This document shows, piece by piece, positions 24,196 to 32,586 of a stretch of DNA of 38,590 nucleotides (its first letter is position 1; every line of letters starts with the position of its first letter). The stretch is from Ignavibacteria bacterium. Its GTDB lineage: Bacteria > Bacteroidota > Ignavibacteria > Tepidaquicellales > Tepidaquicellaceae. The position numbers and the translations under genes were made by a program. The notes beneath the pieces are model-generated. The model was not told the origin of the DNA and did not search any database. It was given only the letters and a program-made list of their open reading frames with translations. The stretch spans positions 1 to 38,590 of the forward strand of contig JABAQZ010000035.1 in NCBI GenBank assembly GCA_019187405.1, read 5' to 3'.

Positions 24196-25269
24196 ATGGA
24201 TCTGAATAAATATTCTGACGTTGAACTGATTCTTAACACTGGAGAGTATCTCTTTAAAGGCGTTCTGTACGGCTTTGATAAAGGCAGATTGCTCAAGAGT
24301 CCCCCGTCAAAGTACGAATCGGATAAAAAATTTTTTAAAATAAAATACACCGGTACTGAGAAGAGTATTCTCCAAAACTTCATGACTGAATGCTTCACTG
24401 TTGCCGGTGTATTGAATTATGATCTTCAGGAAAAATTAAAGCTGCTTGCCCGTGAAACACTGAAGTCCGACAAAGAACAGGATCCTAAAAAAATATTTGT
24501 AGAGAAGGCAAAGGAGTTAATTTCGCAATACCAGTACGACGGCAAAACGCCTCCTGACGGACATTTAAAAACAAATTTCCGGACAGCTGTCAGCTCCGCC
24601 TATCACGGCTCGATGTGGAACAAGATCACGGGTGCAGGTATCTACGTCGCTGGTCATTACAAAACAAGGAAGGACAATAAAGTCCGGACGGAACACAGAT
24701 CACTCGACGATAAGATTTATTACCTCGATGACCCAATTTGGAAATTGATCTGGTGTCCTAACGGATTCGGATGTAGGTGTTATGTCAAGCCTCTAACTCA
24801 AAATGAGATAACCGGCAAAGAAGTTGAAAACCCGCTCCGCACTGATGAAGATGAAAAGAAGATCATTAAGGATGCAGGCATATCAAAGGACTTTGCACGT
24901 AACTCAGGGCTTACGCATTCGATCTGGAATAAGTGGCTTGACTCCGAGCTGAAGAACAAAGACATCGATACAGTTATTAACCGCATGAAAGAATATGCAA
25001 ACGGGAAAATGCCGGCTAAAGATTCGATCGTCGAGGAAAGTCTGAAACAGGATTCAAAATTATTTGCAGTGTCAAATGAAGTGTGGGGAATCGAATCTTA
25101 TGACTCTTCAAATAAAGTTTATGTCTCAACAATTTATTTTATAAAATTTCTACCTGACAGTATTCAGGTGATCACATCAAAAGGCGGAGCCTTAAGTGAA
25201 GTAAAAACTTACGGATATGAAAAGCTTGATGACCTGCGCAAAGGCGTCTTAATAAAAATAAACAAATGA
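24196..25269 (+). CDS. Minor head protein (Mu gpF / SPP1 gp7-like)
   Basis: The product has 357 residues. The SPP1 gp7-type block is visible: NKVRTEHRSLDDKIYYLDDPIW (about 161-182) and then WCPNGFGCRCYV (186-197) with the CRC motif. A Thr-Ser/Asp-Glu-Arg rich helical region precedes it. The protein helps start head assembly and DNA ejection. The last 80 residues (about 275-357, KDSIVEESLKQDSKLFAVSN to the end) are a separate beta-rich domain. In Mu-like gpF proteins this place often holds small toxin-like or RNase-like domains, but no catalytic residues can be named here. It overlaps gpG by 4 bp. Confidence 0.86.
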   Translation: MDLNKYSDVELILNTGEYLFKGVLYGFDKGRLLKSPPSKYESDKKFFKIKYTGTEKSILQNFMTECFTVAGVLNYDLQEKLKLLARETLKSDKEQDPKKIFVEKAKELISQYQYDGKTPPDGHLKTNFRTAVSSAYHGSMWNKITGAGIYVAGHYKTRKDNKVRTEHRSLDDKIYYLDDPIWKLIWCPNGFGCRCYVKPLTQNEITGKEVENPLRTDEDEKKIIKDAGISKDFARNSGLTHSIWNKWLDSELKNKDIDTVINRMKEYANGKMPAKDSIVEESLKQDSKLFAVSNEVWGIESYDSSNKVYVSTIYFIKFLPDSIQVITSKGGALSEVKTYGYEKLDDLRKGVLIKINK

Positions 25270-25793
25270 GCTTAGAGGAAATTGAAAATAATCTAAAGAA
25301 TCTAAAAGGGCTTGACCTGAAGCGAATCGCAAATGCACTTGAGACACAGGCGATTAGATCAGTAATGCAAAACTTCGAAGATGAAGGAAGACCGGTCAAG
25401 TGGATTCCATCGCAGAAAAAAAAGAAAGTATCAGGCTCTAAGACCTTGACTGATTCAGGTGACATGTCAAAAATACAAGCGCAAACAGAGTTTGGTCAAT
25501 CTGGAATAGAAGTTACGATCATGCCAGGTCCTCTTGCAGCTGCTTACTCAAGAATTCAGCATGAAGGCGGTGTGATCAATGTACCGTCAAGAACATTGCG
25601 ATTTAGACAAAGAAAAGAAGATGTCGCCTCTGGAAGCAGACGCAGAGTGTTTGCAGGCAGGAAGCATAAACGAGTTGTGGAGCAGACTTCGAAGGCTCAC
25701 ACAATTACAATTCAGGCAAGACCATATCTGGTCATTCCAGAGGAAGATTATCCTGATATTCTCAATGCGGTAATATCGGTAATCAATTTATAA
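25266..25793 (+). CDS. Virion morphogenesis protein (Mu gpG-like)
   Basis: The product has 175 residues. Family features are an N-terminal helix (IENNLKNLKGLDLKRIANAL), GRPVKWIPSQKKKK (about 42-55), LTDSGDM (about 61-67) and AAYSRIQHEGGVINVPSRTLRF (about 89-110), with a C-terminal ARPYLVIPEEDYPDIL (about 151-166). The LTDSG, YxxIHQxGG-like and RPYL elements are typical of pfam05069 proteins, which act in tail completion or head-tail joining. It overlaps gpF as ATGA, so translation is coupled. Confidence 0.87.
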   Translation: MSLEEIENNLKNLKGLDLKRIANALETQAIRSVMQNFEDEGRPVKWIPSQKKKKVSGSKTLTDSGDMSKIQAQTEFGQSGIEVTIMPGPLAAAYSRIQHEGGVINVPSRTLRFRQRKEDVASGSRRRVFAGRKHKRVVEQTSKAHTITIQARPYLVIPEEDYPDILNAVISVINL

Positions 25794-25837
25794 TTATATG
25801 CGTAACCAACCATTAATTAATTTAAAATATTACGTGC

Positions 25838-26284
25838 ATGAAAACTTTAATGTTAGTCATCTTTTTGTTTGTTTGTTCAATGTCGAAGTCGCAAACCTTC
25901 GAACTGCCCTTCGAGATCGGACAGGGGTTTAAGTTCAAGGATTATCACACTCCGCAGTTTTACCTGGTTAATACTACCGTTAAGCCCACAGTAAAGTTTG
26001 TCAGCGACAAGCTTATAACTTCTGCAATCGTTATGACTGCTTTCTCAGACGGCTATACTTATTTGTTTGCAGGTCCCGGGATCTCTTACATGTTACTTCA
26101 AAAGAACTCATTTAAGATTTATGCCGGTGTTACCACACTTGCCGGATCAGAAGCGCGAAGATTATACGGCGGAAATGTTACAGCTGAACTTGCGCCACAA
26201 TTTTATATTTCCCTTAATGCACGGCAGGAATATACTCAGAAAGAATTTTGGTTTGACGGATCCCTCGGATTCATATTTTTCTAA
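25838..26284 (+). CDS. Small secreted beta-rich protein inside the head module
   Basis: The product has 148 residues with a signal peptide (MKTLMLVIFLFVCSMSKSQ). The mature part alternates aromatic and polar residues (YTYLFAGPGISYML, FKIYAGVTTLAG, AELAPQFYISLNAR) and ends in FWFDGSLGFIFF. A terminal aromatic residue after alternating strands is typical of outer-membrane beta-barrels. It sits between gpG and the small terminase, where it has no Mu counterpart, so it is likely a moron. A surface-exclusion or lysogen-altering function is inference. Confidence 0.66.
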   Translation: MKTLMLVIFLFVCSMSKSQTFELPFEIGQGFKFKDYHTPQFYLVNTTVKPTVKFVSDKLITSAIVMTAFSDGYTYLFAGPGISYMLLQKNSFKIYAGVTTLAGSEARRLYGGNVTAELAPQFYISLNARQEYTQKEFWFDGSLGFIFF

Positions 26285-26296
26285 ATTCAATTTTTT

Positions 26297-27082
26297 ATGA
26301 AATATAATTTTAAGTTCGAACAGGACATTCAGAAAATCAAGAAGATCACTGACGCGGCAAAGAAGGTGTCTGCGATCACCCAGATTGCCAAAGCTTACAA
26401 GATCTCACGGGCGACAGTTTACCGTCATCTTAAAAAACCTGTACCGTCACTCAGGCAGGTCCGTAGTGATGCAGGCAAAGAAAAGAAACCTGTTGCGAAA
26501 AAGGATATCGCCGTAATGTCAGAGATCATTAAATCCGGAAAGACCAGGAAAGATGCAAAGAAATTTCTAAAAGGCGTTTCGTCTCACAAGCTTAGTAAGA
26601 TCTCAAAGAAAGTTAAGGATGCTGAAATTACAGAAGCCCCTAAGGTGATCACCAGAGGTTTAAAAGAATTTTTGGAAAAACATTTCAACCTTGAATATGT
26701 ATCTGACAGTTCAAACATCACATTAAAGATTGGCAAACTAAAAATCGAGATCACCAAAGAGGATGCTAATGACATTGTTATGATCCTGTGTAATGCCGGC
26801 AACAGGACTCAAGACGACAACAACAAACTTAAGCTTGACAGGATGCAATTCATGAGAAGCAAATTAATTCAGCTTCTCGAAGAGAAAATAAGAATTGCAA
26901 AGCAGTCTAATTCAACTGTGAAGGATCTTGAAGCAATTATGAGAATGCATACACGGCTTGAAAGAAAGATCGACGGACTAAATCCAAATTTCAAAGTCCT
27001 GGAAAAAATCTGCAAAGAACTTAAACCGGATATCTCGTTCGACGAAATATTTTCGTTGGTAGAAAAATATACTACAGAGTAA
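26297..27082 (+). CDS. Probable terminase small subunit
   Basis: The product has 261 residues. An N-terminal helix-turn-helix is visible (about 17-47, KKVSAITQIAKAYKISRATVYRHLKKP) and a second helical, basic region follows (about 60-110). The C-terminal half is a long charged helical domain (about 165-261) suited to oligomerisation. It ends 3 bp before the large terminase gene, as small subunits do. It would recognise phage DNA and load it on the motor. In Mu the equivalent part is played by gp27/gp28 partners; sequence family uncertain. Confidence 0.68.
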   Translation: MKYNFKFEQDIQKIKKITDAAKKVSAITQIAKAYKISRATVYRHLKKPVPSLRQVRSDAGKEKKPVAKKDIAVMSEIIKSGKTRKDAKKFLKGVSSHKLSKISKKVKDAEITEAPKVITRGLKEFLEKHFNLEYVSDSSNITLKIGKLKIEITKEDANDIVMILCNAGNRTQDDNNKLKLDRMQFMRSKLIQLLEEKIRIAKQSNSTVKDLEAIMRMHTRLERKIDGLNPNFKVLEKICKELKPDISFDEIFSLVEKYTTE

Positions 27083-27085
27083 GTT

Positions 27086-28576
27086 ATGAGCGCTATCACA
27101 CTTTTACAGCAGGCGAAGATCGAGAAGAAGCGGAGACAGTATAAAAATACTAATCTCGATCTTAAGACAATGAGCCGGTCGGAGATAATCCAAGTGCTCC
27201 TCCCGAATTATGTTATCCAGGACAAACCCCGTGCATTCCACGATTCCACAAAGCCGGATAAGTATGTCATTGGAGGATACGGATCAGGAAAGACATACAC
27301 TTTTTGCGCTGAGGGTATTTTCCTGAACTGGGCAAATATGGGATTAGAAGTACTGCTCGTCATCCAAACGCAGTCGAATTCTAATCTTACTACTACGCAA
27401 AGCCTTAAGCTCATTTGTAAAGACAATTCAATCGAATATGAGAGCCGTGAGATCAAGGGTGTAAATTATTTTGACATTGCATGGGGAAGCAAGGAGGAGG
27501 AGATAGGACACTTCTTAATTGCCTCCGGTTATGATCCTGACTCGCTTGCAGGTCCTACCGTCGCAGCTGCAGGCATTGATGAATGTTTTCTGCAGAAGAA
27601 AGAAACTTTTGAAGTTGTAATTGCAAGGGCAAGAGATCCCCGCGCTGTGATCAATGAAGTGTTTTTTGCTTCGACCATAAAACCGCTTGAGCAGAAGTGG
27701 GGGCACAATGTTTGTGAGAACGATTATTACGGCGATGACAAAACTTTTAAGGTCACAATTCCGACGACTGAAAATAAATTTGCCACAAAAGAGTTTATTG
27801 AGCGTCTTGAAAGAAACTATGACGAAGAAACTCAGAGAGTATTGATTAAAGGTGAAAATATTTCTGTCAAAGGAATTTCTGTATACCGGTATAAAGATAC
27901 TACAAAGAAAAAATCTGAAGACCTTTTAATGCCAAAGCCGGGCGGAAGCATAATTAAACTCCTGCTTGGATTTGATTTCAATGTCGGGATCATGTGCGCC
28001 GGTGAGCTGTGGCTCGACAAATTCATCCGAAGGCAAATTGATGAATATAAAATTCATGATTCAAATACTGATGAGCTCTGTCAGCTGATAATTAATAGAA
28101 TGCTTGATAAATATTCCGGCATAACTGATTCGAGAAAGCTTGACTACTCATTAAATATATTTATGGACGCGGCTGCTAAGCAACGGAAGAGCTCTGCAAA
28201 GATCGGAGTCACTGATGCACGGATTGTAAGAGACAGTTTTGTTAATGCCGGCTTTAACTGCCACATAACAATACCGAACGAAAACCCACCGGTGAGAGAC
28301 CGAGTTCAGAACACAAACAATCTTCTTGATAAAGAATCGTTTGTGATCTACGACAATTGTAAGCACTCAATCATGTGCCGGAAGTTCACTAAGTACAAAG
28401 AAGGAGCTGAAGGCTTTATTGTCGTGACAAATGGTTTATGGTCCCACATGTCGGCAGCAGTTGATTACGCATTGTGGCATTCGCAAAGAATGATACCGCA
28501 GGAGGTTACTGAAGGTGAAGAATACAGATCTGTTGCGCCCGGTATAATAGTAATGAATGAAAGAAAATTTAAATAA
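27086..28576 (+). CDS. Terminase large subunit
   Basis: The product has 496 residues. The ATPase motor has Walker A GGYGSGKT (63-70) and a Walker B-type AAGIDE (161-166) followed by a coupling region. The C-terminal half carries the nuclease, with acidic candidates in LLGFDFNVG (about 295-303) and IFMDAAAKQRKS. It cuts and drives phage DNA into the prohead. Length and domain order fit the family. In Mu-like phages it packages headful-wise from the host-flanking ends. It ends the rightward head module and faces the repressor gene across a 0.3-kb gap. Confidence 0.92.
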   Translation: MSAITLLQQAKIEKKRRQYKNTNLDLKTMSRSEIIQVLLPNYVIQDKPRAFHDSTKPDKYVIGGYGSGKTYTFCAEGIFLNWANMGLEVLLVIQTQSNSNLTTTQSLKLICKDNSIEYESREIKGVNYFDIAWGSKEEEIGHFLIASGYDPDSLAGPTVAAAGIDECFLQKKETFEVVIARARDPRAVINEVFFASTIKPLEQKWGHNVCENDYYGDDKTFKVTIPTTENKFATKEFIERLERNYDEETQRVLIKGENISVKGISVYRYKDTTKKKSEDLLMPKPGGSIIKLLLGFDFNVGIMCAGELWLDKFIRRQIDEYKIHDSNTDELCQLIINRMLDKYSGITDSRKLDYSLNIFMDAAAKQRKSSAKIGVTDARIVRDSFVNAGFNCHITIPNENPPVRDRVQNTNNLLDKESFVIYDNCKHSIMCRKFTKYKEGAEGFIVVTNGLWSHMSAAVDYALWHSQRMIPQEVTEGEEYRSVAPGIIVMNERKFK

Positions 28577-28624
28577 ACATCTTAACCAAAATTATGAGAA
28601 CTAAAATAAAAGGAAGCAGTCTTC

Positions 28625-28801
28625 TTATTTCTTTGAAGCGGTTATCCACCCCTTCTCAATCCATTCAGAAGCAGTCAAATCGATATGTGCTTTTAGGTCT
28701 TTGTCGAATTGTTCGTCAAGTTTATCTCCGTCTAAAGACTCTAATTTTTTAGTAAGTATTCTTGACTGGCTTATCTTAGAAATGCTATTGACTGAATACA
28801 T
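28625..28801 (-). CDS. Small hypothetical protein downstream of the repressor
   Basis: The product has 58 residues (MYSVNSISKISQSRILTKKL at the start, WIEKGWITASKK at the end) and is charged and mostly helical. Its composition is protein-like. It lies after the repressor on the same strand, about 92 bp on. No motif is recognised. It could be a small immunity or anti-repressor function, but nothing in the sequence shows this. Confidence 0.5.
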   Translation of the reverse strand: MYSVNSISKISQSRILTKKLESLDGDKLDEQFDKDLKAHIDLTASEWIEKGWITASKK

Positions 28802-28893
28802 GTTGCGTTTATAGTAGTTGTAACCTCATCAATTTCGGGATCAACAAAAGTTGTATCGGCAACATTTCTCCCGTGATTATGCCGTTCAGTTTT
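28802..28893 (-). other. Open frame continuing past the repressor stop
   Basis: After the repressor TAA the same frame stays open for about 40 codons (RHNHGRNVADTTFVDPEIDE and on), without a start codon, and then stops. The composition is protein-like, so this may be the remnant of a longer repressor or of a decayed small gene. A GGGAG-ATG pair in another frame encodes only 18 residues. Confidence 0.3.
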
Positions 28894-29259
28894 TTATTTC
28901 TTTACTTCTGAGGACCTGGGATTAACTTTGTTAAGTTTGCTTGCTATCGCTTCGTAAGTAGCCACTTTGTCCTTAAGCATACGCACTTCATCCTTCAATG
29001 CCCTGTTTTCAATTTGCAATTTTTCATTAATGTTATTAGTGTTGCCACTTATTAAGTAATCAAGTGAGACCTTAAAATAATCTGCTATCTTTTTTAAATG
29101 GCTTATTTTCCATGTGTCAGCTGTCTTTATACTTCTACTAAATGTTCCTTCAGGCACATTAGTTTCCTTACACAATTTGTATGCTTTAATTTCCCCATTA
29201 ACTTTCATTAGATAAGTGATTCTGCCACTAACGGTTTCTGGATCGATTGAGGGTTTCAT
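28894..29259 (-). CDS. Phage repressor (c-like, XRE family helix-turn-helix)
   Basis: The product has 121 residues. An XRE-type DNA-binding domain spans about 10-70 (SGRITYLMKVNG, AYKLCKETNVPEGTFSRSIKTADTW, ISHLKKIADYFKVSLDYLISG). A coiled coil for oligomerisation follows (about 78-110, EKLQIENRALKDEVRMLKDKV). It is transcribed divergently from the Ner-like gene, with palindromic operators in the 80 bp between them, the classic lysogeny switch. It lacks a protease or LexA-like domain, so induction by RecA cleavage is unlikely. Mu c repressor is larger and of another fold. Confidence 0.82.
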   Translation of the reverse strand: MKPSIDPETVSGRITYLMKVNGEIKAYKLCKETNVPEGTFSRSIKTADTWKISHLKKIADYFKVSLDYLISGNTNNINEKLQIENRALKDEVRMLKDKVATYEAIASKLNKVNPRSSEVKK

Positions 29260-29284
29260 TATGAGAGCATTTAGCTATTGACTT

Positions 29285-29301
29285 ACTTACAAATTGTAAG
29301 T
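29285..29301. promoter_or_regulatory. Operator palindrome of the repressor/Ner switch
   Basis: ACTTACAAATTGTAAGT is a perfect palindrome with 8-bp arms around one base. It lies between the divergent repressor and Ner-like starts, so it is the best candidate operator for one or both proteins. Confidence 0.68.
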
Positions 29302-29302
29302 A

Positions 29303-29330
29303 TTATTGTGAAGAATAATTCACACAATAA
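29303..29330. promoter_or_regulatory. Second inverted repeat in the switch region
   Basis: TTATTGTG at 29303-29310 and CACAATAA at 29323-29330 are inverted copies 12 bp apart; inside them TGTGAA and TTCACA also pair. It lies 10 bp upstream of the Ner-like ATG and probably overlaps that promoter. TTATTGTGAAGAATAA also resembles the end site CTATTTGAGAATAA, with two single-base insertions. Confidence 0.55.
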
Positions 29331-29339
29331 ATTAGTAAT

Positions 29340-29540
29340 ATGAAATATAATTATCAATCATTAAAAATGATTAAGAAAAGAATTAAGGATTCTGGGGTGA
29401 AACAAAAATGGATTGCAAGCCAACTTGGGATGCAGGAATCACAGTTGTCTGAAATTCTGAATGGATCAAGAAAGCAAAAAAATATCACCGAAATAGTAAA
29501 GAAAATTAATAGCGTAATAATTCCCTTTTCAAATAATTAA
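29340..29540 (+). CDS. Ner/Cro-like transcriptional regulator
   Basis: The product has 66 residues with a helix-turn-helix at about 17-50 (VKQKWIASQLGMQESQLSEILNGSRK) of XRE/Cro type. It is the first rightward gene next to the divergent repressor, the position of ner in Mu, where Ner shuts down the repressor and early promoters. The size and fold fit this role. It opens the early operon, followed by small genes with ATGA overlaps. Confidence 0.8.
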   Translation: MKYNYQSLKMIKKRIKDSGVKQKWIASQLGMQESQLSEILNGSRKQKNITEIVKKINSVIIPFSNN

Positions 29541-29562
29541 TAAATTATCGAAAGTTTATAAA

Positions 29563-29796
29563 ATGAGCAGAATAAACGTTTGTCAAGCTTGCGATAATAT
29601 CAAGTACGGTCTTAACACACGGATCTACATTCCCCATACATGCGGCAAGAGCCTTAATGACATTTATATGTACATTGAGAAGTGCAATGATGAGCTTCGT
29701 GAAAGAATGAAACGAGTGAATTCCCCTCAGGAGATACAAAAGGAATTTGATCGTCTGAATATGCAGCAATCAGAGGAGGAACAAAAGAATGGATAG
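29563..29796 (+). CDS. Small early protein with a Cys/His cluster
   Basis: The product has 77 residues. Cys7, Cys10, His25 and Cys27 (CQAC...PHTC) could bind a metal ion. A charged helical C-terminus follows (about 30-77, KCNDELRERMKRVNSPQEIQ). It overlaps the next gene by 8 bp. No family is recognised. Such small early genes often modify host functions. Confidence 0.62.
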   Translation: MSRINVCQACDNIKYGLNTRIYIPHTCGKSLNDIYMYIEKCNDELRERMKRVNSPQEIQKEFDRLNMQQSEEEQKNG

Positions 29797-30085
29797 AATC
29801 GAGATATCAAAATACCCGGTTTTTGATTATCATGTCTACGATGTCCGCGACGCAAAGGATGTTTCACTTAGTTCAATTGTCTTCCGTTTAGGCGATGTGG
29901 TTGTGTTCAGTGATCATGAAGCATATAAAGTCGTGAAGGGATCTGTGAATGACGGATGCCACGGAGCAGTGATGCAGCATTTAACGCCGGATGAAACTGA
30001 CAAGCTAAAAGCAGAAATAGACCTGGTATTAATGTTTGCAATGTACAACATCTCTTACGGCAGCACAAAGGAGGAAACAAAATGA
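29789..30085 (+). CDS. Small early hypothetical protein
   Basis: The product has 98 residues and is soluble, beta-rich at the start (SSIVFRLGDVVVFSDHEAYKVV) and helical at the end (TPDETDKLKAEIDLVLMFAM). It overlaps the next gene by 4 bp. I recognise no domain. Confidence 0.62.
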   Translation: MDRIEISKYPVFDYHVYDVRDAKDVSLSSIVFRLGDVVVFSDHEAYKVVKGSVNDGCHGAVMQHLTPDETDKLKAEIDLVLMFAMYNISYGSTKEETK

Positions 30086-30315
30086 ACGATGGTCAAATCA
30101 CAGAGCTGTCCTTTGAACTCCACAATAAAATATTCAGAAAGTACTACAGCATCTCAAAAAGCAAATATCAATATAAGAGCTATGACATCTTAAGCGGACT
30201 GCTTTGCAATCCGTGTGTAATTTCAAGAACAAATTTTTTCAATGCGTATATGACAGCAAAATTGCTTGATATTAAAATCACAACTAATTTCATAACCTTA
30301 AAAAAAGCACAATGA
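30082..30315 (+). CDS. Small early hypothetical protein
   Basis: The product has 77 residues and is basic and Tyr/Lys-rich (YYSISKSKYQYKSYDILSGL). It overlaps both neighbours by 4 bp as ATGA, so it is translated as part of the early operon. No motif is recognised. Confidence 0.6.
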   Translation: MNDGQITELSFELHNKIFRKYYSISKSKYQYKSYDILSGLLCNPCVISRTNFFNAYMTAKLLDIKITTNFITLKKAQ

Positions 30316-30506
30316 AACAGACAATTCAAGAGTACCTGACGGCGAGTTGTGGAATAGGCAAGTACTACAGCTCATCTGTAACGCTACTAAAGAAGCTCAG
30401 GAAAACAAAAAGTAAAAGATGGGGCAGCTTTGAAGTACCGGAGTTAATAAAAGAAATTACAGAGAATCTAAAATTACAAGGCATTAGTACGGAGGAGATC
30501 GCATGA
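30312..30506 (+). CDS. Small early hypothetical protein
   Basis: The product has 64 residues and is basic in the middle (TLLKKLRKTKSKRWGSFE) and helical at the end. It overlaps the previous gene and the small membrane protein after it by 4 bp. No motif is recognised. Confidence 0.6.
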   Translation: MKQTIQEYLTASCGIGKYYSSSVTLLKKLRKTKSKRWGSFEVPELIKEITENLKLQGISTEEIA

Positions 30507-30640
30507 AGAAAAAATTACAATTGTATAACCACCTACAACAGGGAAACGACAAGGTTGACAGGTCCGCATTTTGGATCTGCTTCGCGCTTTTCGTCGGATT
30601 CGGTGCTGGGGTAATTATCTCTAAATTTAATTTATTCTAA
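30503..30640 (+). CDS. Short single-pass membrane protein before the transposase
   Basis: This 45-residue gene starts with an ATG that overlaps the previous stop codon (ATGA) and has GGAGGAG 8 bp upstream. A charged N-terminus (MKKKLQLYNHLQQGNDKVDR) is followed by one transmembrane helix (about 22-41, FWICFALFVGFGAGVIIS). It ends 2 bp before the transposase ATG. The function is unknown. Confidence 0.62.
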   Translation: MKKKLQLYNHLQQGNDKVDRSAFWICFALFVGFGAGVIISKFNLF

Positions 30641-30642
30641 AT

Positions 30643-32586
30643 ATGATTGAACTAAGTGAGTATCTTGAACTAAAGGAGATTGGCAGGAGAGCGTTTTACT
30701 ACCAATTAGAGCAGAAAAAAATCTTTAAGAAGGAAATTGGCGGAGTTACGTTTGTAATAGATCCGGAGTTAGAGCTCTCGGATGATACGAAACTCGCTCT
30801 TAAAGAACAGGTAAACCGTGAGCTGGGGCTGCTCGCTATTAAAGCTCATGCATACCGTCCTAAAGATCTTGAGGAAGGCAAGCGATTCCGGTGTAAGGAG
30901 ATCAATAAGATAGTCGCTCAAATGGTCGAAACTGTTAATGCCTGGAAGAAGCGCGGTGTGAAACTGCGCGGATGGTCAAAAGCAGCATGCTACAGAAAGA
31001 TCGAAGACACGTCCAACCTTAAGAGGCAGAGAAGAAGTGACATTTTCGCAAATAAAAATCCTCAATTAGCTAATCCTGCCGTTTATGAAAAATTTAAATC
31101 TCTTTACTATCTGCAATATGATAATAATAAAGCCGAACGTCCATCGCTTAGGACGATCTGCGAGAGAATGATAATGTATGCACAAAAGAGGGAAGAATTC
31201 TATGAAATAGCTTCTATACCGTTTTCGACAGTTTACGATAATGTCCGAAAACTAAATGACAGATTTGCTCATTCCTTAGTGCATCAGGCAAAAAACAATC
31301 TCAGCCACTTGATGAAAAACCGTGTTTATGTCGAGGGGGCATTCACAGCCGACATGGGATTTATGGAATGGTATGCAATGGATGATCACGTGATGGAAGT
31401 AGACGGCGCACTTGTTTATAATAAAGTCAAAGATGAATGGGAAAAGAGAAAGGTTTACTTATGGACAGTTATAGAGTGCAAAACGTTTTATCCAATCGCT
31501 TATCACATCCAGACGGACAATTTCAATTCTGACGACATCAAACTACTAATGCTAAAAGCATTGATGAACACCGGCAGACCGGTCAAAGGCATACTGATGG
31601 ACAACGGTTTAGCCTCTTCGAAAAAATGTCAGGAGTTTCTTAACCGGCTTGGGATCGTCCACGACTCAGGCAAAGCTTATGACTGGATGCACAAAGCAGT
31701 ACAGGAAAGAATATTCGGATTTGTGAAAAATGAGTTCTGCACAGAGTGGAATAATTACATCGGCGGAGGAAGATCTGAAGTCCGCCACACCGGAGAGAAG
31801 ATGTCACCTGAGCTCTGTGACTATACAATTGATGAGTTCATTTCAAAATTCGACGATTACATGGAGGGCTTTTATCAGAGAAAACCAAGAAGCAGAACGG
31901 ACAATTACGAAAAGATTGAAATTTCAATTCGTGAAGATTTTGAAAATAGATATTTATATTACGAACCGCAATACTTAGACCCTGTAAAGCTAAGATCCGC
32001 ATTCATGGTAAGTAAGGTGGCATATATGTCATTACAGCATTTGTCACTCGGCAACTTCGGTGTCTATACTGTCGATTTGGATAACCTGCTTGATCCTGTC
32101 CTTCAGGAAAGAAATTACCTCTGTACTTACATTCCACTCGATCTGTCCGAGATCGATATCTACGCAATGGAAGACATATTAATCCAAAAGACAGGCGAGA
32201 TGATCTTAAAAGGCGAGCGGGTCGCTACGCTGTATAGAATGCGCGAGAAAATGCCTGAGGCAAAACGCAAAGACGTTGCAATCTTGAATAACAAAAATCT
32301 TAAGCTTATCCGAGCCTATGCAGAGAATACTGTCAACATTGCAATTGCCGAAAACTTCAGCTCATTTTCACCAGAGTTAAATGAGAAAGGGCAGTTGACA
32401 GATACAAGGAAACTGCTGACGGAAAAAACAATCTCGATCATGAAGGATGCTGAATTCAAAGCTAAGGAAGTTATTATCCCTGAGCAAAAGAAACGAGGGC
32501 GTAAAGCTTCAGAGGAGATCGCAGAATTGAGCCATGAAGAGATCGAAAATATAGACGCAATATTAAAGTCAGGAGATTATGAGTGA
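30643..32586 (+). CDS. Transposase (MuA-like, DDE family)
   Basis: The product has 647 residues, close to the 663 of MuA. A small DNA-binding region lies at the start (about 12-40) and helical site-binding domains at about 85-220. The RNase H-like catalytic core follows: Asp247 or Asp248 in YAMDDHVMEV, Asp320 in GILMDNG and Glu355 in VQERIFGF. Asp320 and Glu355 are 35 apart, tighter than the MuA spacing (336 and 392). A Mu-type C-terminal beta-barrel and tail (about 440-647) follow. It cuts at the TG/CA ends and joins them to target DNA for integration and replication. It overlaps the next gene by 8 bp. Confidence 0.93.
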   Translation: MIELSEYLELKEIGRRAFYYQLEQKKIFKKEIGGVTFVIDPELELSDDTKLALKEQVNRELGLLAIKAHAYRPKDLEEGKRFRCKEINKIVAQMVETVNAWKKRGVKLRGWSKAACYRKIEDTSNLKRQRRSDIFANKNPQLANPAVYEKFKSLYYLQYDNNKAERPSLRTICERMIMYAQKREEFYEIASIPFSTVYDNVRKLNDRFAHSLVHQAKNNLSHLMKNRVYVEGAFTADMGFMEWYAMDDHVMEVDGALVYNKVKDEWEKRKVYLWTVIECKTFYPIAYHIQTDNFNSDDIKLLMLKALMNTGRPVKGILMDNGLASSKKCQEFLNRLGIVHDSGKAYDWMHKAVQERIFGFVKNEFCTEWNNYIGGGRSEVRHTGEKMSPELCDYTIDEFISKFDDYMEGFYQRKPRSRTDNYEKIEISIREDFENRYLYYEPQYLDPVKLRSAFMVSKVAYMSLQHLSLGNFGVYTVDLDNLLDPVLQERNYLCTYIPLDLSEIDIYAMEDILIQKTGEMILKGERVATLYRMREKMPEAKRKDVAILNNKNLKLIRAYAENTVNIAIAENFSSFSPELNEKGQLTDTRKLLTEKTISIMKDAEFKAKEVIIPEQKKRGRKASEEIAELSHEEIENIDAILKSGDYE

